Below, one piece after another: positions 46,519-57,744 of a stretch of DNA of 64,000 nt (positions are counted from its first letter, which is position 1; every line of letters begins with the position of its first letter). Source of the DNA: Brachypodium distachyon (lineage: Eukaryota > Streptophyta > Magnoliopsida > Poales > Poaceae). The position numbers and the translations under genes are program-made. The DNA is taken from the NCBI RefSeq assembly GCF_000005505.3, contig NC_016134.3, positions 17,838,624 through 17,902,623 of the forward strand, read 5' to 3'. The notes beneath the pieces were generated by a model. It saw nothing but the letters and a program-made list of their open reading frames with translations, did not search any database and had not been told where the DNA came from.

Positions 46519-48423
46519 TCAGACGTCGCGGTCGCGTTTGCACTCGGGCGACATGGCCGCGTACCGCTCGCGGTCGGTGCAGTAGTTGTAGATGGTGTGC
46601 TCCTTCCGGACCCAGGCCAGGCGGCGGTACTGCGCCGCGTCCAGGTCCTGGAACTCCGGCTGGTCCCACCAGCGGGCCCCCTGGGTGGCGCAGAACTTGG
46701 CCTCGGCCGAGGCCTCGCAGCCGTCCACGTGGAACCCGCGGTAGGACGCCACGAAGGGCGCGTTGGACCAGTCCGTCTTCTCTCTTCCGCCACGCGTCGC
46801 CCAGTCATCTGCGTTCCACAGGCTCGAGTAGAGCTTCATCGGCTGGTCGAACGGGTACCGCACGCCCAGGTCCTTGCTGTTCTTGAACACCCGGATCGGC
46901 GTGTCGTCCACGAAGAATCTGTGTCAAGAAATAAAAATAATCCAAATTTATTCCGGTTTCTGTAGGCAAAATTCTGATGGAAATCTGTAGCGTTGCAGTA
47001 CTGTGTCGGAAATCCTGTCGACGTTTGCAGTAATTTCGCAGGTACGTGGACGGTGCAGCAGCAAAAGCTTCACACGCCATGGGTCTAGTACTGACGCTTT
47101 AGCTATAGCATCGTGGCCTGGAGCAGCGGGCCCGACAGAGGACATGTACACGCGCCGCGCATCGATTGCACATGCGCTCGGATCTTGGTTCCGTGCTTGT
47201 TTCAGATTTTATGCTTGGGCAGTACAGGATTTTTATTTTATTTTTTGCTAGTAGGGCTGGGCAGTACAGAGTAGATTTTTTTTCAGAGTTTTACTGTACG
47301 TAATGATCGAATAAAAAAACTTCTGAAATCGACGGAACAACTAAACTAGAAGTATATACTAATGATGCAGAGAATGTTGCGGTTAGTGTACTCTTTTCGT
47401 CCCGAATAATTAGCTGACTGTGAATTTGTATAGAATTTTATGTAAATCCGTCTCAGTTAATTCGGCTTAAATCTGTTCTTTCTTCAGATGAAATGACTTT
47501 GAAAGCATATTAAGAATTACCACATTGTTATTTTATATTCAAAGAAATGTATTTTAAAACCGATTCTATTGAGACCGTAAACAGCTAAATGTAAACTGTC
47601 AAACTAGGTAATTTTTCTTGTAAAATGCTGATGCAGTGAAGCCTTTATTTTGCTCCCCCATATCAACCTTGATGCTAAATCTAGTGTCTGAAATATTCCA
47701 TCCATCATTGCTCAGTGTTTGTATTTTACTATATTTTATTTTACTTCCCACGTTAAAAATAAACTCTTTTACGAGCGTGCAGCAAAGCTGTCTGTAACTA
47801 CTAAGTACTCGCAGTATAGGGATGGGAGAGGTTAATCGAAGTAATTACGCGATCATGTAGAGGTTCCAGAGGACGGAGTAGGAGTGGTAGTCCTTGGTGG
47901 GGTCGAACCAGAGGTAGATCCTCTGCTCCCGGTCGCCCTTCCCGCCGGAGAAGACGTTGGTCTGCAGGATATACGGCTGCCCCGTCCGGTTCCCCAGGAA
48001 CTCGAAGTCGATCTCGTCGTGCTCCGAGTTCTGCGACGACAACTACAAAACCCCGCAAAACACGAGCTCAGCAAAGCAAAAGCCAAAACAGAGCACGCAG
48101 AGCATAGCAGAGCAGAGGCAATGGCGGCGTACGTAGAAGGCGGTGACGGTGCCGGCGGAGTCGCCGCCGACGAGCTTGATGTGCATGCTGAAGTGGCCGA
48201 AGAGGTAGGAGCCCCGGGTCTGGAAGCCGGTCCCCGTGGACTTGTCCAGGGAGAGCTGCACCTCGCGCCCGCCGTTCAGGTAGTGGATGTGGTCCGACGC
48301 CCACGTCGGCACGTAGTTCTTCTCGAACGGCACGTCCACCGGCTTCCGTGGCGGCGCCGCCGCAGCGCCTCCTAGCAGCGCAGCGGCCACCACGGCCAGG
48401 AGCACCCCCGCGGCCGCCTTCAT
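46519..48423 (-). CDS. XTH: Xyloglucan endotransglucosylase/hydrolase, 294 aa, three exons
   Basis: Exons: 48423-48133, 48042-47849, 46918-46519, all GT-AG, joining as [14 protein letters not shown] and LYMI(A)FFVDDTP. The enzyme cuts and rejoins xyloglucan in the cell wall (glycoside hydrolase family 16). Residues 1-22 are a signal peptide ([20 protein letters not shown]). The catalytic motif [10 protein letters not shown] spans 105-114, with nucleophile E107 and acid/base E111. It is followed at once by the N-glycosylation site NRT (115-117), as in the group I/II enzymes. The C-terminal XET domain has [10 protein letters not shown] and PECKRD with the expected cysteines. Length is normal for the family. 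I chose the ATG at 48423 because it directly opens the signal peptide. The TATA box lies about 95 bases upstream. The 3' flank is duplicated at 44.9-45.25 kb. Whether it favours transglucosylation or hydrolysis cannot be read from the sequence. Confidence 0.93.
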
Positions 48424-48515
48424 TTCTTCCAACCCTTCTCTTTCTTTCTTCCTCTGCGTGGCTTGCTAGTGGCAATGGCGAGTGGCGGATGCTAAGAGGG
48501 GGCGAACTCCGTGCG

Positions 48516-48524
48516 TATTTATAG
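48516..48524 (-). promoter_or_regulatory. TATA box of the XTH gene
   Basis: CTATAAATA on the minus strand, about 95 bases upstream of the XTH start codon, which predicts a 5' leader of about 60-65 nt. Confidence 0.7.
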
Positions 48525-50163
48525 CTGGTGCGAGGAGCTCACTGGCTATTGTTTGTGGCAGTATAATCGAAGGGGAAATAATTTATTTTTGAAGTGGCAC
48601 TGTTTTGCTTGATCGATTAAGCAGTGTGGCGAGTGGGCTGACAGCCAGCTGCATCCACCGCATTGGGACGAGCGAGCCTGCGAGGTGCATGCAATGCTTG
48701 TCTTGTGCGTGTCAGGTTGGCCCAGTGCGAGCAAATCAAGCAGGGCTGGTTGATCGATCGGGCGGTCCACAGATGGATCCATCACAACTTGCAGCCACTG
48801 ATTAATTTACAAGATGCTACCGCTCCAGACATGAACACTGTTTAACGCAATGCAGTATACTTCTTTTGAGTTCAGGGAGTCGCCGATCCTAGTTTGTTGG
48901 TTTTTGCAGTTCCCTTTTTGCGGTTTGTTTAACACAACCAGATGAGTTTTTTCTGAAAGTCTGGATTGCCGAACACAACATTATACGCAGAGTGTGGTGT
49001 GGCTGGCAGGAGTCAATGCAGGTCACATGGGGGGTGTTCCATCAGCGTGCATGTTCCATCGTCCGGGGTCTCTCTCTCACATCGCAATCAGGAGCCGTCC
49101 CAAGGGGAGTCCCGAGCGCGAATCTCAAAATCTAACGCCACGCCAGCCGTGGCTGTGCGTTGTTTCCCGGCTGGACCCGGAGCAAACGCTACCGACACGG
49201 ACCCGTTCCTTTCCCGATCTTACTGCAGCTTTGATCAGTAGCTAGATCCATTCAAGGGTCATTCCGATTAGCTAGTTCATGTTCGAGATTAAGCTGGAAT
49301 CCATTTCAATGGATTAACACGTACTACTGCACCGTCAGCGAAAACACTCTCAGTAGGCCTATGTATGCCGACAGCATTTCCGGTGCTTCAACTGCTCGGC
49401 GGCGTCGGCGTATCAATTTGCCTAAGCCATGCACCAGTGTCGATCACGTAGCTGGAAGTTTGGGAAAAACACTAGGCACCTCCGAAATGCAAAATCTTCG
49501 TCTTGCCAATTGTGATTCGAAACTGGGTAAGGACGGCCAACCTGCTTCAGAGACCAGAGCGGCCAAACTGCATGCTGTGCCAATTATGTTGGGCTATATT
49601 TGTGAAGTATACACAGTAAGACATGCTTTGACAAAAAAGAGAGTACATTCAACCGTGACATCATCTGTTGTGCTTGCTCGTTTATGACATACTAGAAATG
49701 ATTAGATTACCATGTGAAGCGAGCTAGGTCCTGCCTCCGATCCATAACAAGTGTCGCTGAATCGGCGGGAGTAGTACAAGAGAAGACTTGGTGCAGATGT
49801 GGGGGAAATGTTGAAGTACAAGTGTATTGGCTACCCGTTCTATCATATCGGTATTTTAGTTGCGTTGGCAAGCGCATGAAGCTCTTCATGGTATCAGAGT
49901 CAAGAGGTCTCGAGTTAGATACCCGGTTGCTGCCACAATTAAATTGCGACGTACTTTCGATCCACGTTTAGTCCTGCAGGAAACTGATTGCCTAGCTCTT
50001 TCCATCGGCTCGGTCTTATTTTTGTGTTTGGTGATCGCAAAAAAGGAATTTATTTTTTAAATTTCTCTTTGTATATTTTTTTTGTGACAGACCGTATACA
50101 CATTTTACTTTTCTTACTCAATGAAACTACGCAAACCTTTTGCCTCAGTTAAGAAAACTATTA
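48525..50163. other. XTH upstream region and intergenic
   Basis: No gene recognised. A short inverted pair at about 49735-49775 (CCTCCGATCC ... CGGCGGGAG) may be a decayed MITE. 'ggtatcagagtcaagaggtct' at about 49890 resembles a retroelement primer-site context, but no element could be outlined. Confidence 0.4.
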
Positions 50164-50245
50164 CTTCCTTCGGTCGGAATGATTTGCCATTGATTTAATA
50201 CAATTTTATATTAAATCTGAGACAAGTAATTCCGGCCGGAGGGGG
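50164..50245. mobile_element. Short Stowaway-type MITE
   Basis: 82 bp, CTTCCTTCGGTCGGAAT ... ATTCCGGCCGGAGGGGG with TA on both sides. Confidence 0.7.
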
Positions 50246-53160
50246 TAACTATAAGCTCGAGCAGCTAGTTCATTGCTCATACGAAGGGCAAGTGCCGTAA
50301 ATTAGTGGCAGAATATGCAACTATCGGAGAGCTATATTTTGCATTACAAATGCGTGTTTTCGAAAAAAAGCTTCAGCTAGCTACTACGTGCACCGATGCA
50401 CGTTTTCTTTCTTTCTACTAAAGCTGCTACGACGTACACTGTGGCTGTGCAGCGTGCACTCGAGTTTCCACGTCCGTGCTTGCTTGGTCCCAAGTGGTTC
50501 TGTTTGTACCCAACTGCTGCCAGTCTGCCAAGAAGAGGCTCCCATGCGCTAAAAGCTCTTGGTGTCAGTTAAGGCCGGTCGTTTTACGCGGCGAGTTGTC
50601 CCACGACGGTACGAGAGAGAGAGTAAGCAAAAATACTCGTAGAATAAAACCGGCGCGGCTAGGATATGTCGCCGTGTCGGGGCCAAATTAATTTTTACTA
50701 GTACTAGTGCGTAGAAGAAGAAGGGCTTATCAGGCAGTGCCATCTGTTACAGGCACACGTGATGGATGGTCCGGAGTTGGATAGGGAGGTCAATCGACGA
50801 CGACCGGCGGCATCCCTCCCTCCCATGTTACCCGATCAATCTGCCTACGTTTGCGCTAGCTAGCTGTGGCTCGGCGCGATGCATCACATGCATGTATGTC
50901 CAGGAAGTTGGCTAGTTGGATCTATGGAGAACCGGAGTCTCCCCCGGATGGACCGAGCAGCGATCGTTGCCTGTTTAATCAGGACAGAGTCTTGCTCACC
51001 TTGAATACTCGGTTGAGCTTGAGCAGGAGTCAATGTTAGATCCAGTACACTACTAAGAAATGTATGGTTCGGCCATTGGCTGGGTATTTTCAGAGAGAAA
51101 ACTGGTGATAAAATTTATCACACAAATGGAAGTTTCTGAACAATGCACAAAGTGAACAAGAAGGGTAGTTCCTAAACGAAATTTCCCCTTCATATAATGG
51201 CATTTGTTTGTTCCGTTGCATACAATCTGAAACGCTAGATTCAGGTGCTTGAAACAGTATATAGTAAACATAACTAACCTGAAGCCAAATACAGTTGGGA
51301 CTTGGGAGCAGTGATATCTTCGCACTTCCGGCGGCCATGTGCCCGCACGTACTGCATCATGGCCACAGGCAAGCTCCGGGCCGGGCCACGACACGTCCAC
51401 AGCTCAGGCAGGCAGGCCGATCGATCACCAGCGGGGAAGTGGGTGTGTCTGAAGCTCTGATGGGTCATGGGTGTGGGTCTGATGCTCTAATCTGATTCCT
51501 TCCCATGAGGATGCATCTGCATCTGTATCTGCATCGATCTCACGGGGGCACAATTGTGGGTGCAGCAGTTTCATGTACAGCTCGTTTCGATCTTCGTGAC
51601 GGGATCGCTCGCCGTATTCCAGCATGCATCCAGCGAACAGGGTCTCTCAATCACCCGACACTGCTCATGGACGACCCTTACTTAGCATGTCACTATAGGT
51701 CTGTTTTCCTGTTCCTGATCGAGTTTGAACTTTAAAATTTCACTATATTAAAATCTCATTACATGTTGAATTGGATTGTGTTCTCTCTCGGTAGGCTATG
51801 GAGACCTCGGTCAAAAGTCGGCGGACGAAAATGAGCAGCCAATCATAATGTTTCGTTTCTAAAAATAAGATGTCAATCCGTGGCGGAGTTAGGATCTTCA
51901 GAGCCTTGGGCTAAGTAAATATGAGCTAGGTTGAACAGGCTACATCTTTATAAACTCACAAATTGGACAAATTATTGTAACACTAGTACTTTAGCTAAGC
52001 ATGTGGCCACAGCCCCACTTGCCCTATGCCTAAATCCGCCCTGATGGCAAGCAATCTTCTTAAAGGCCGATGATTTTTTGGTCTTCAGGCTACAGGGGCT
52101 CGCTTAGGGCCATCTTCAAGAGTGAGCCCTCATTTGTCCTTCCCATTTGTCCATTTAAAGCGTCTTTGGACAAATGGGGGTGTCGAAAATATCAAGTTGT
52201 CTAATGGTAACCTCCCATCTATTCTTTCTTGAGTCTTTGACATGTGGGCAAAAAAGACAAGTGGACAAGATTTTGGATGAGTTTTGCACAAATGGGGAGT
52301 TCCCATACTCTCCCCAGATTTGAGGAAGAAATGGGAAGTGTGGATTATTTTTGGACAAATGGGGGTTTCCATTGGGTTGTGTATTTTGCTCTTGGACCCC
52401 TATATGGACAGATTTGGATAAATGATGAGGATTTGGGGAGTTTCCTTGGAGATGCCCTTAGGATCATTTTTCAGCTACCACAGCGAAGGGACATTCCTTC
52501 TTTGAACTCGCGGTTCGTTTCCTGTTGGCTTGAGGAAACAAAGATTTCTTTGCCGAAGCTGCTTCAGGATGTCTCTTTGACGAGTTCTGAGGTGATAGTT
52601 AGTTTTTTTTTCCTAACTTTTGTCACTTTGGGTTGTAATAAATGTGATCTGATCGGTGTTTGTGACTTCAATGTGGTTGTGTGCATCAAATGATGCAAAC
52701 ACCGGAGGAATGACCTCTTTATCGGGAAAAAAGGAACAGAGGTGGTCGAATTGAATTATCTAAAAAAAAAAATCTTATTCCTTTGTATTCGATTTATTAG
52801 GAAATTTCCATCCACTCAAATTTCTGGTAAGATCTCTTTGCTTTTCCTATGGTTTAGTCTATTATATACTAAAAGTACATGAAATGATAACCAGAAAAAA
52901 TGAAAACACGGAAACATATCACAAAAAAGGAAAAACATCATATCCCTTTTCTGTATAAAGGGCCTACACATATCTCTAGACCGCTAATTCGACTGATATA
53001 ATGTGCATTTTATATCACAACAATTATATCATTAGAAAATATAACATTTGAATTTTCTGATGATATAATTTTGTAATATAAAAATCATATTAGATTAGTC
53101 AAATTGTCGACCTAAGAATACACGTAGGCCCTATACCAAACGGAGATAGTATGTGTTAAT
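50246..53160. other. Intergenic with old repeat sequence
   Basis: No gene recognised. 52120-52450 repeats 'gacaaatggg' and its complement many times and may be a decayed inverted-repeat element. 52500-52735 resembles the 3' tail of a LINE ('gtgtgcatcaaatgatgcaa ... cgggaaaaaa'). The single CACTACTAAGAAA at about 51049 is noted under rejected items. Confidence 0.4.
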
Positions 53161-53860
53161 ATGTGGAAATACCTCTGGAAGCTTAAAATTCCATTAAAAA
53201 TCAAGATTTTTATGTGGTTTCTTGATCGCCAAGCTCTATTAACTAAAGATAATCTGGCATACCGGCATGGGAGGGGAGTTTAAAGTGTTGTTTTCGTAAT
53301 GCTGATGAGAGTATACAACACCTTTTTCTTACTTGTCCTTTTGCTCGTATTATTTGGCGCATTATTTTCATTACCTTCAATTTACCTCCACCGACAATGA
53401 TTACCAATTTATTTGGGAACTAGTTTAATGGTGTAGATAAAAAATTCAAAGCTCATACTTGGATGGGAGTTTCGGTTTTCTGTTGGGCTATTTGGAACAT
53501 CGGAAGTGATGTTTCTTATAATATATCAGGAGCTCCACATTTTTTGCAGGTTATCTACAAAGCCACGCACTGGATTCGGTTATAGACGTTCCCGCTTTCA
53601 GCGCACCAACGGGAACTTTTGGCTATTGGATGCACCCGGCTGGAGACGGTCTCACGGGATATCTCAACTGGGCTGGTTGGCGGTCTACTAGACGACTTAA
53701 TGCATAGACTCGTTATGTTTGATTTATTTCGCTGCCTTATCTTTGTATCCACGATCCACGATCTACGATCTTCGATCGCTGAATTGTTTGACTCATTACA
53801 ACTTTACAATAAAATTGGCTGTGTGCATCAAGCCGGGACGTTCCCCTTTTCGGAAAAAAA
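53161..53860 (+). mobile_element. LINE 3' remnant with reverse-transcriptase zinc-binding (zf-RVT) domain
   Basis: The frame from 53161 reads MWKYLWKLKIPLKIKIFMW and ...QALLTKDNLAYRHG. After a one-base shift near 53278 it reads CCFRNADESIQHLFLTCPF and RIIWRII. This is the zf-RVT region found at the end of plant L1-type ORF2. It continues as VFCWAIWN, ATHWIRL and stop near 53582. The following tail ('ctggagacggtctcacggga', later 'gtgcatcaagccgggacg') is like other grass LINE 3' ends. Frameshift and stops make it inactive, and the element is 5'-truncated. Confidence 0.75.
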
Positions 53861-56540
53861 ATTATGCGTTCATATGTAGCAAAATGTAGGGTAGACACTC
53901 ATAATTACAGCCCCAGAATTTAGGTAACCGTAGCTGTGGATGTGGGCCTATGGGCTGAGCTAGACGGGCTGTGGTACAGGCCCAGCCCAGGTGGACAACA
54001 CATGGTTTAAGAAAAGTTTTAGCCCACAGAAGCTAGTGCGGAAAGGCTTAGCCCCCCAGGCCCAATATAACGCCGCTGGCCTAAAATGCAAACTGCCCCA
54101 GCCATTTCTGGACCGTCCTCTAAAAAAGCCATCTATGCACCCCACGCCCAGGACCATCGCTCGGCCCGTTGGTCGCCGGATGCATCCATCGATCAGGCTC
54201 GGCGAGAACCGCGATCCGCCGACTCCGCGGAACAGGAGCGGAGAAGTCGCTTTCCCTGCTGGCTGCGCCCCAAAATCCCTAGCCCACGGCAAGATCCTGA
54301 GAAAAATTATACATAGGCTAAATCGGCGATCGGCGGCTCGCGGGCTCACGGCAGTGCCGGCGCAGGTAGTGTACGCAACATTGCCTTTTGACTTTGGTTT
54401 GTGTTTCTAAGTTTTTCCTTGCATTTGAAATTTTTCAATGCTCCGTCGGTGGTAGTTTTTGTTGATCCCGGCCTAAGTAGATCCTATTCAATTGCTTGCA
54501 ATTTATTAGGTTTAATTTAGACGGAGAAATTCTATTCAAAATAGATGGATCTTGTAGTAGCAACGCAGAGCATAAAAACACACACACACACACACATTGA
54601 ACATTTTTTTGGAGAGATCACACTGAACTTGATATGAATGATATTGCCGATCTGGGACTTTGAAAACCAATAGAACTGTTTGATCCTAGTATTAGAGACG
54701 AAGCTAAGAGATGTCGATCAATTGGGCATAATTTGAATTTTATTCCCATCTAGCGAAATTTCGGGGTGTTGATTAGTACTCTTCTACCATCGTACAATTT
54801 CATTATCATCTAGCAGTTTTTTTGCGTGCCAAAAGTGTGTCTTTGTTCATTCTTGGGTCTCCCCAAGCAATGATCCTCCATCCTCACCATAGTCTCCCTC
54901 CAACGCCATCACCTCGGGCGCTTCATCTGCCAATCCACGCACGCACGTCTCAGCCAAGCTGAGCTTCTGTGCTCTGAGCAGCTCGAGCTCGGCCCATAAA
55001 TTAAAAAGCCCGAGCCAAGCTTTTATATTGGTCTCGTTTTTCTTTTCGGGCTGAGCCAGGTTTATCTCGGACCGCTCGACGATCCCAAAGTCCGAAGGGT
55101 TTCTGCCCAACCCATTTATTATCCGGCCGCAGGCTTGCAACAGTGCAACCCAGTCCACACCCACTCCTACTCCTCCGCAAACTCCTGCCCGCCCGGAAGC
55201 CCGGCGGGCCAGACCTGGCACGGATTTAAACGGGCCGGGCCACGTGATGAGGACATCCCAGCCATCGACACTACACCAACAATCAGTGAACATATCACAC
55301 GAAGTCGTGTCAAACTGATAAGCGATCAGGTGAACGCTGACTTAAGTTTATCTCACAATTGTAGTGATATGGTTTTTTTTTCGTCTCCATTGTTGTTGGT
55401 TGAACTCAGATACACTACTGAGGAAATCCATCAACCTATGAGCTTTTGAAGAAACCAAGTGAAGAAACAAGTTAGAGGTGCTTTCAATGCACTCAACATT
55501 TTTCCTCTACCTTTCGGTTGTGCTACCACCCACCCGGAGAATAGACGTGGCAAGAGGGGTATACCAACATAAGCTAAATAAAATTTACTTTTCAGCCCAA
55601 CAAACCTCACATCATTTATGTGTATCAAAAGTTACGCCAAGTTTGGCGAGAGGTGTCCAGGGGTGTTAAATGATGCATGAGATTTCGAGAAGCTATTCAA
55701 TAACTATCCAAGTTGACTTCGTTTTCCTAAGAAAGCCAATCATATTTTGAGTCATGTTCACACCTATCTAGGGGGGAGGGTTGTTTCTTAGTATAAAACC
55801 CCATCTTCCCCATCCTTAGAGCGTTCTTTTGTCAAACCATTTAGTTACAATCTTATGCAGCAAGATTTCTGAGAGATCCTTACTACCTTTGCTCTTGTGA
55901 GTTCATCCGGATTTGCGAGAAAGAGTGTTTGGTTCCTCCTAATTCATGCTCTACGGTTCTGACTGTTTTGTGTGAGTTAGTCCCGATTTGTGGTTATGCG
56001 ATTGTTTGGACAGCAGGTCGGAGTTCTTGCAGCTTCGGATCGCCTTTCCCAACGTACGGGTCGCATCAAACCTTGACCGGGGGAAGAGCAGGTGGTGCGT
56101 GCAGGTGCTGAAGAGCTGGGTCGATCTGCATGGGAGCTGGTAAGTCGGATGAATTAGTCGTTGTGCACGGGGAGTTAGCCGTGTGGTTGTTAGATGCATG
56201 TATTAGCTAGGCAGTTAGTTTGTTAGCCGATGGGTTGTCGGAGGCCTAGTCGTCCTTGATCGATGGCAGTGGAGGAGTTATCCACCGCATGCATGCACCC
56301 AGGAGAATAGGATTAGTAGCTCAACGTGGAGTTAGTTGCCGGCCTGCGGGCGATTTATACATGTACACGTTGTGAGAAGAGAAGAAGAGAAAAAGAGGAA
56401 TAGAAAAGCGGAGGGCTCTGCGAGGCAGCCATTGCCAAACTCTTGTGTCTCCTTGTGTTCTTACTATTTTTTTTAAATAATACGATTTTTTTTAATCATT
56501 TTCAAAAATAATACGCGTTTTTTAAAAATCTCAAAAATAA
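53861..56540. other. Intergenic with possible retroelement pieces
   Basis: 53940-54380 is GC-richer and contains repeated GGCCCA motifs and a donor-like GCAG|GTAGTG, possibly an orphan promoter and first exon. A CA repeat is at about 54578-54595. 55670-55920 has 'agtataaaacccc' followed by LTR-like sequence. 56140-56465 ends 'ccttgtgttcttac' and resembles a Copia LTR end. None could be bounded or confirmed. Confidence 0.35.
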
Positions 56541-56548
56541 TACGGCCT

Positions 56549-56594
56549 CGGCCTGGGCGAGGCCGATTGGGCCCAGTCGGCCTCGCCCAGGCCG
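56549..56594. repeat. 46-bp near-perfect palindrome 5' of the MULE transposase
   Basis: Left arm CGGCCTGGGCGAGGCCGA and right arm TCGGCCTCGCCCAGGCCG are exact complements around a short centre. The only mismatched pair would be a G-U wobble in RNA. More GGCC-based inverted motifs follow to about 56700. Confidence 0.9.
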
Positions 56595-57306
56595 CCTGCT
56601 CAGCCCGCGGGGCCCCCACGAGGCAGTCGGCCTGGCCCAGGCCGACTGAGCCCAGTCGGCTTCGTCCAGGCCGACTGGCCACTCGGCCTCACCGTGGCTG
56701 ACATGCCTCACCTGGGCCGGGGAATCTCCTTTTCTCTTTTCTCTTTTTCTCTTTTCCCTTTCCTTTCCTTCCTTCCCATCGCGCGAGCCCAGTCCACCGA
56801 GCCCTCTTCTTCTTCCTGCTGCCTGCACCTTCTGTTCTTCTTCTCCTCTTCTTCTTCCTCAAAAATGCCCCCAAATTCTTGCCAAAATGAGTGAGTTTTG
56901 ATCCCGTTTAACCCACAAAACTGCATCCCCTTGCTATTTAGCACCCAATGACACCTTGATCTACTCTTTTCGTTGAACATTTTGAGCTAATTTTGTGTTG
57001 CTAAGTTGGGGCAATGGTGGTGGTTTGGAGGAGTTTGGAGGTGGTGGTGGTGCTCATCCGGTGACTGTGAGGCTGCTCGAGGTTGGGGTTCACACGCTTC
57101 AAGGGTAAATCCTAATCTCTCACGTATTTATCCTATAATGTATATGTTTACGAAGATATGTGTGTATGTATATATAGAAGTATGTTTTAGCGTTTGGTAG
57201 TGCTCATTATTTTGGACAACTGTTAATGTCGTACTGCTTAGTATTTGATGCGTCTAAATATTATGGCTGGTAGTAATATGTTTTGATAGAATATATTTTT
57301 TCTGAT

Positions 57307-57736
57307 GCCGTACTGCTTAGTATTTAACGCATATTAATATTTTTAATATGCCGTACTGCTTAGTATTTGATGCGTATTAATATTTTTAATATGCCGTACT
57401 GTTTAGTATTTGACGCGTATTAATATTTTTAATATGCCGTACTGCTTAGGATTTGACGCGTCCTAATATTTTTTATATGCCGTACTGCTTAGTATTTGAC
57501 GCGTATTAATATTTTTTATATGCCGTACTGCTTAGTATTTGACGCGTCCTAATATTTTTTATTTGCCGTACTGCTTAGTATTTGACGCGTATTAATATTT
57601 TTTATATGGCGTACTGCTTAGTATTTGACGCGTCCTAATATTTTTTATATGCCGTACTGCTTAGTATTTGACGCATATTAATATTTTTTATATGCCATAC
57701 TGCTTAGTATTTGACGCGTCTAAACATTTTTTTAGG
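57307..57736. repeat. 43-bp minisatellite, ten copies, just before the transposase start
   Basis: Units start every 43 bases from 57307 to 57694 with GCCGTACTGCTTAGTATTTG. A diverged unit precedes at 57228. Units 5-10 alternate between 'gcgtcctaatatt' and 'gcgtattaatatt' types, an 86-bp higher-order pattern. The array ends just before 'ttttttaggcatcag', a possible splice acceptor 9-16 bases ahead of the transposase ATG, so it may lie in a 5' intron. Confidence 0.95.
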
Positions 57737-57744
57737 CATCAGAG

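Noticed and set aside
48043..48475. XTH start at the upstream in-frame TTG (48432) or the 135-codon overlapping ORF
   Set aside because: The ATG at 48423 directly opens the signal peptide; the other frame is a GC-driven shadow.
51047..51060. CACTACTAAGAAA as the end of a CACTA transposon
   Set aside because: Only one short end is visible; no inverted partner, target duplication or transposase was found.
52244..52693. 149-codon plus-strand ORF
   Set aside because: It spans a 'gacaaatggg' repeat region and a LINE-tail-like end, with no recognised domain.
54847..55293. 148-codon minus-strand ORF
   Set aside because: Biased composition (repeats of Gly, Leu and Glu codons) and no domain; probably degenerate repeat sequence.
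57307..57736. CRISPR-like array
   Set aside because: The units are contiguous with no unique spacers, and the organism is a plant. It is a minisatellite.
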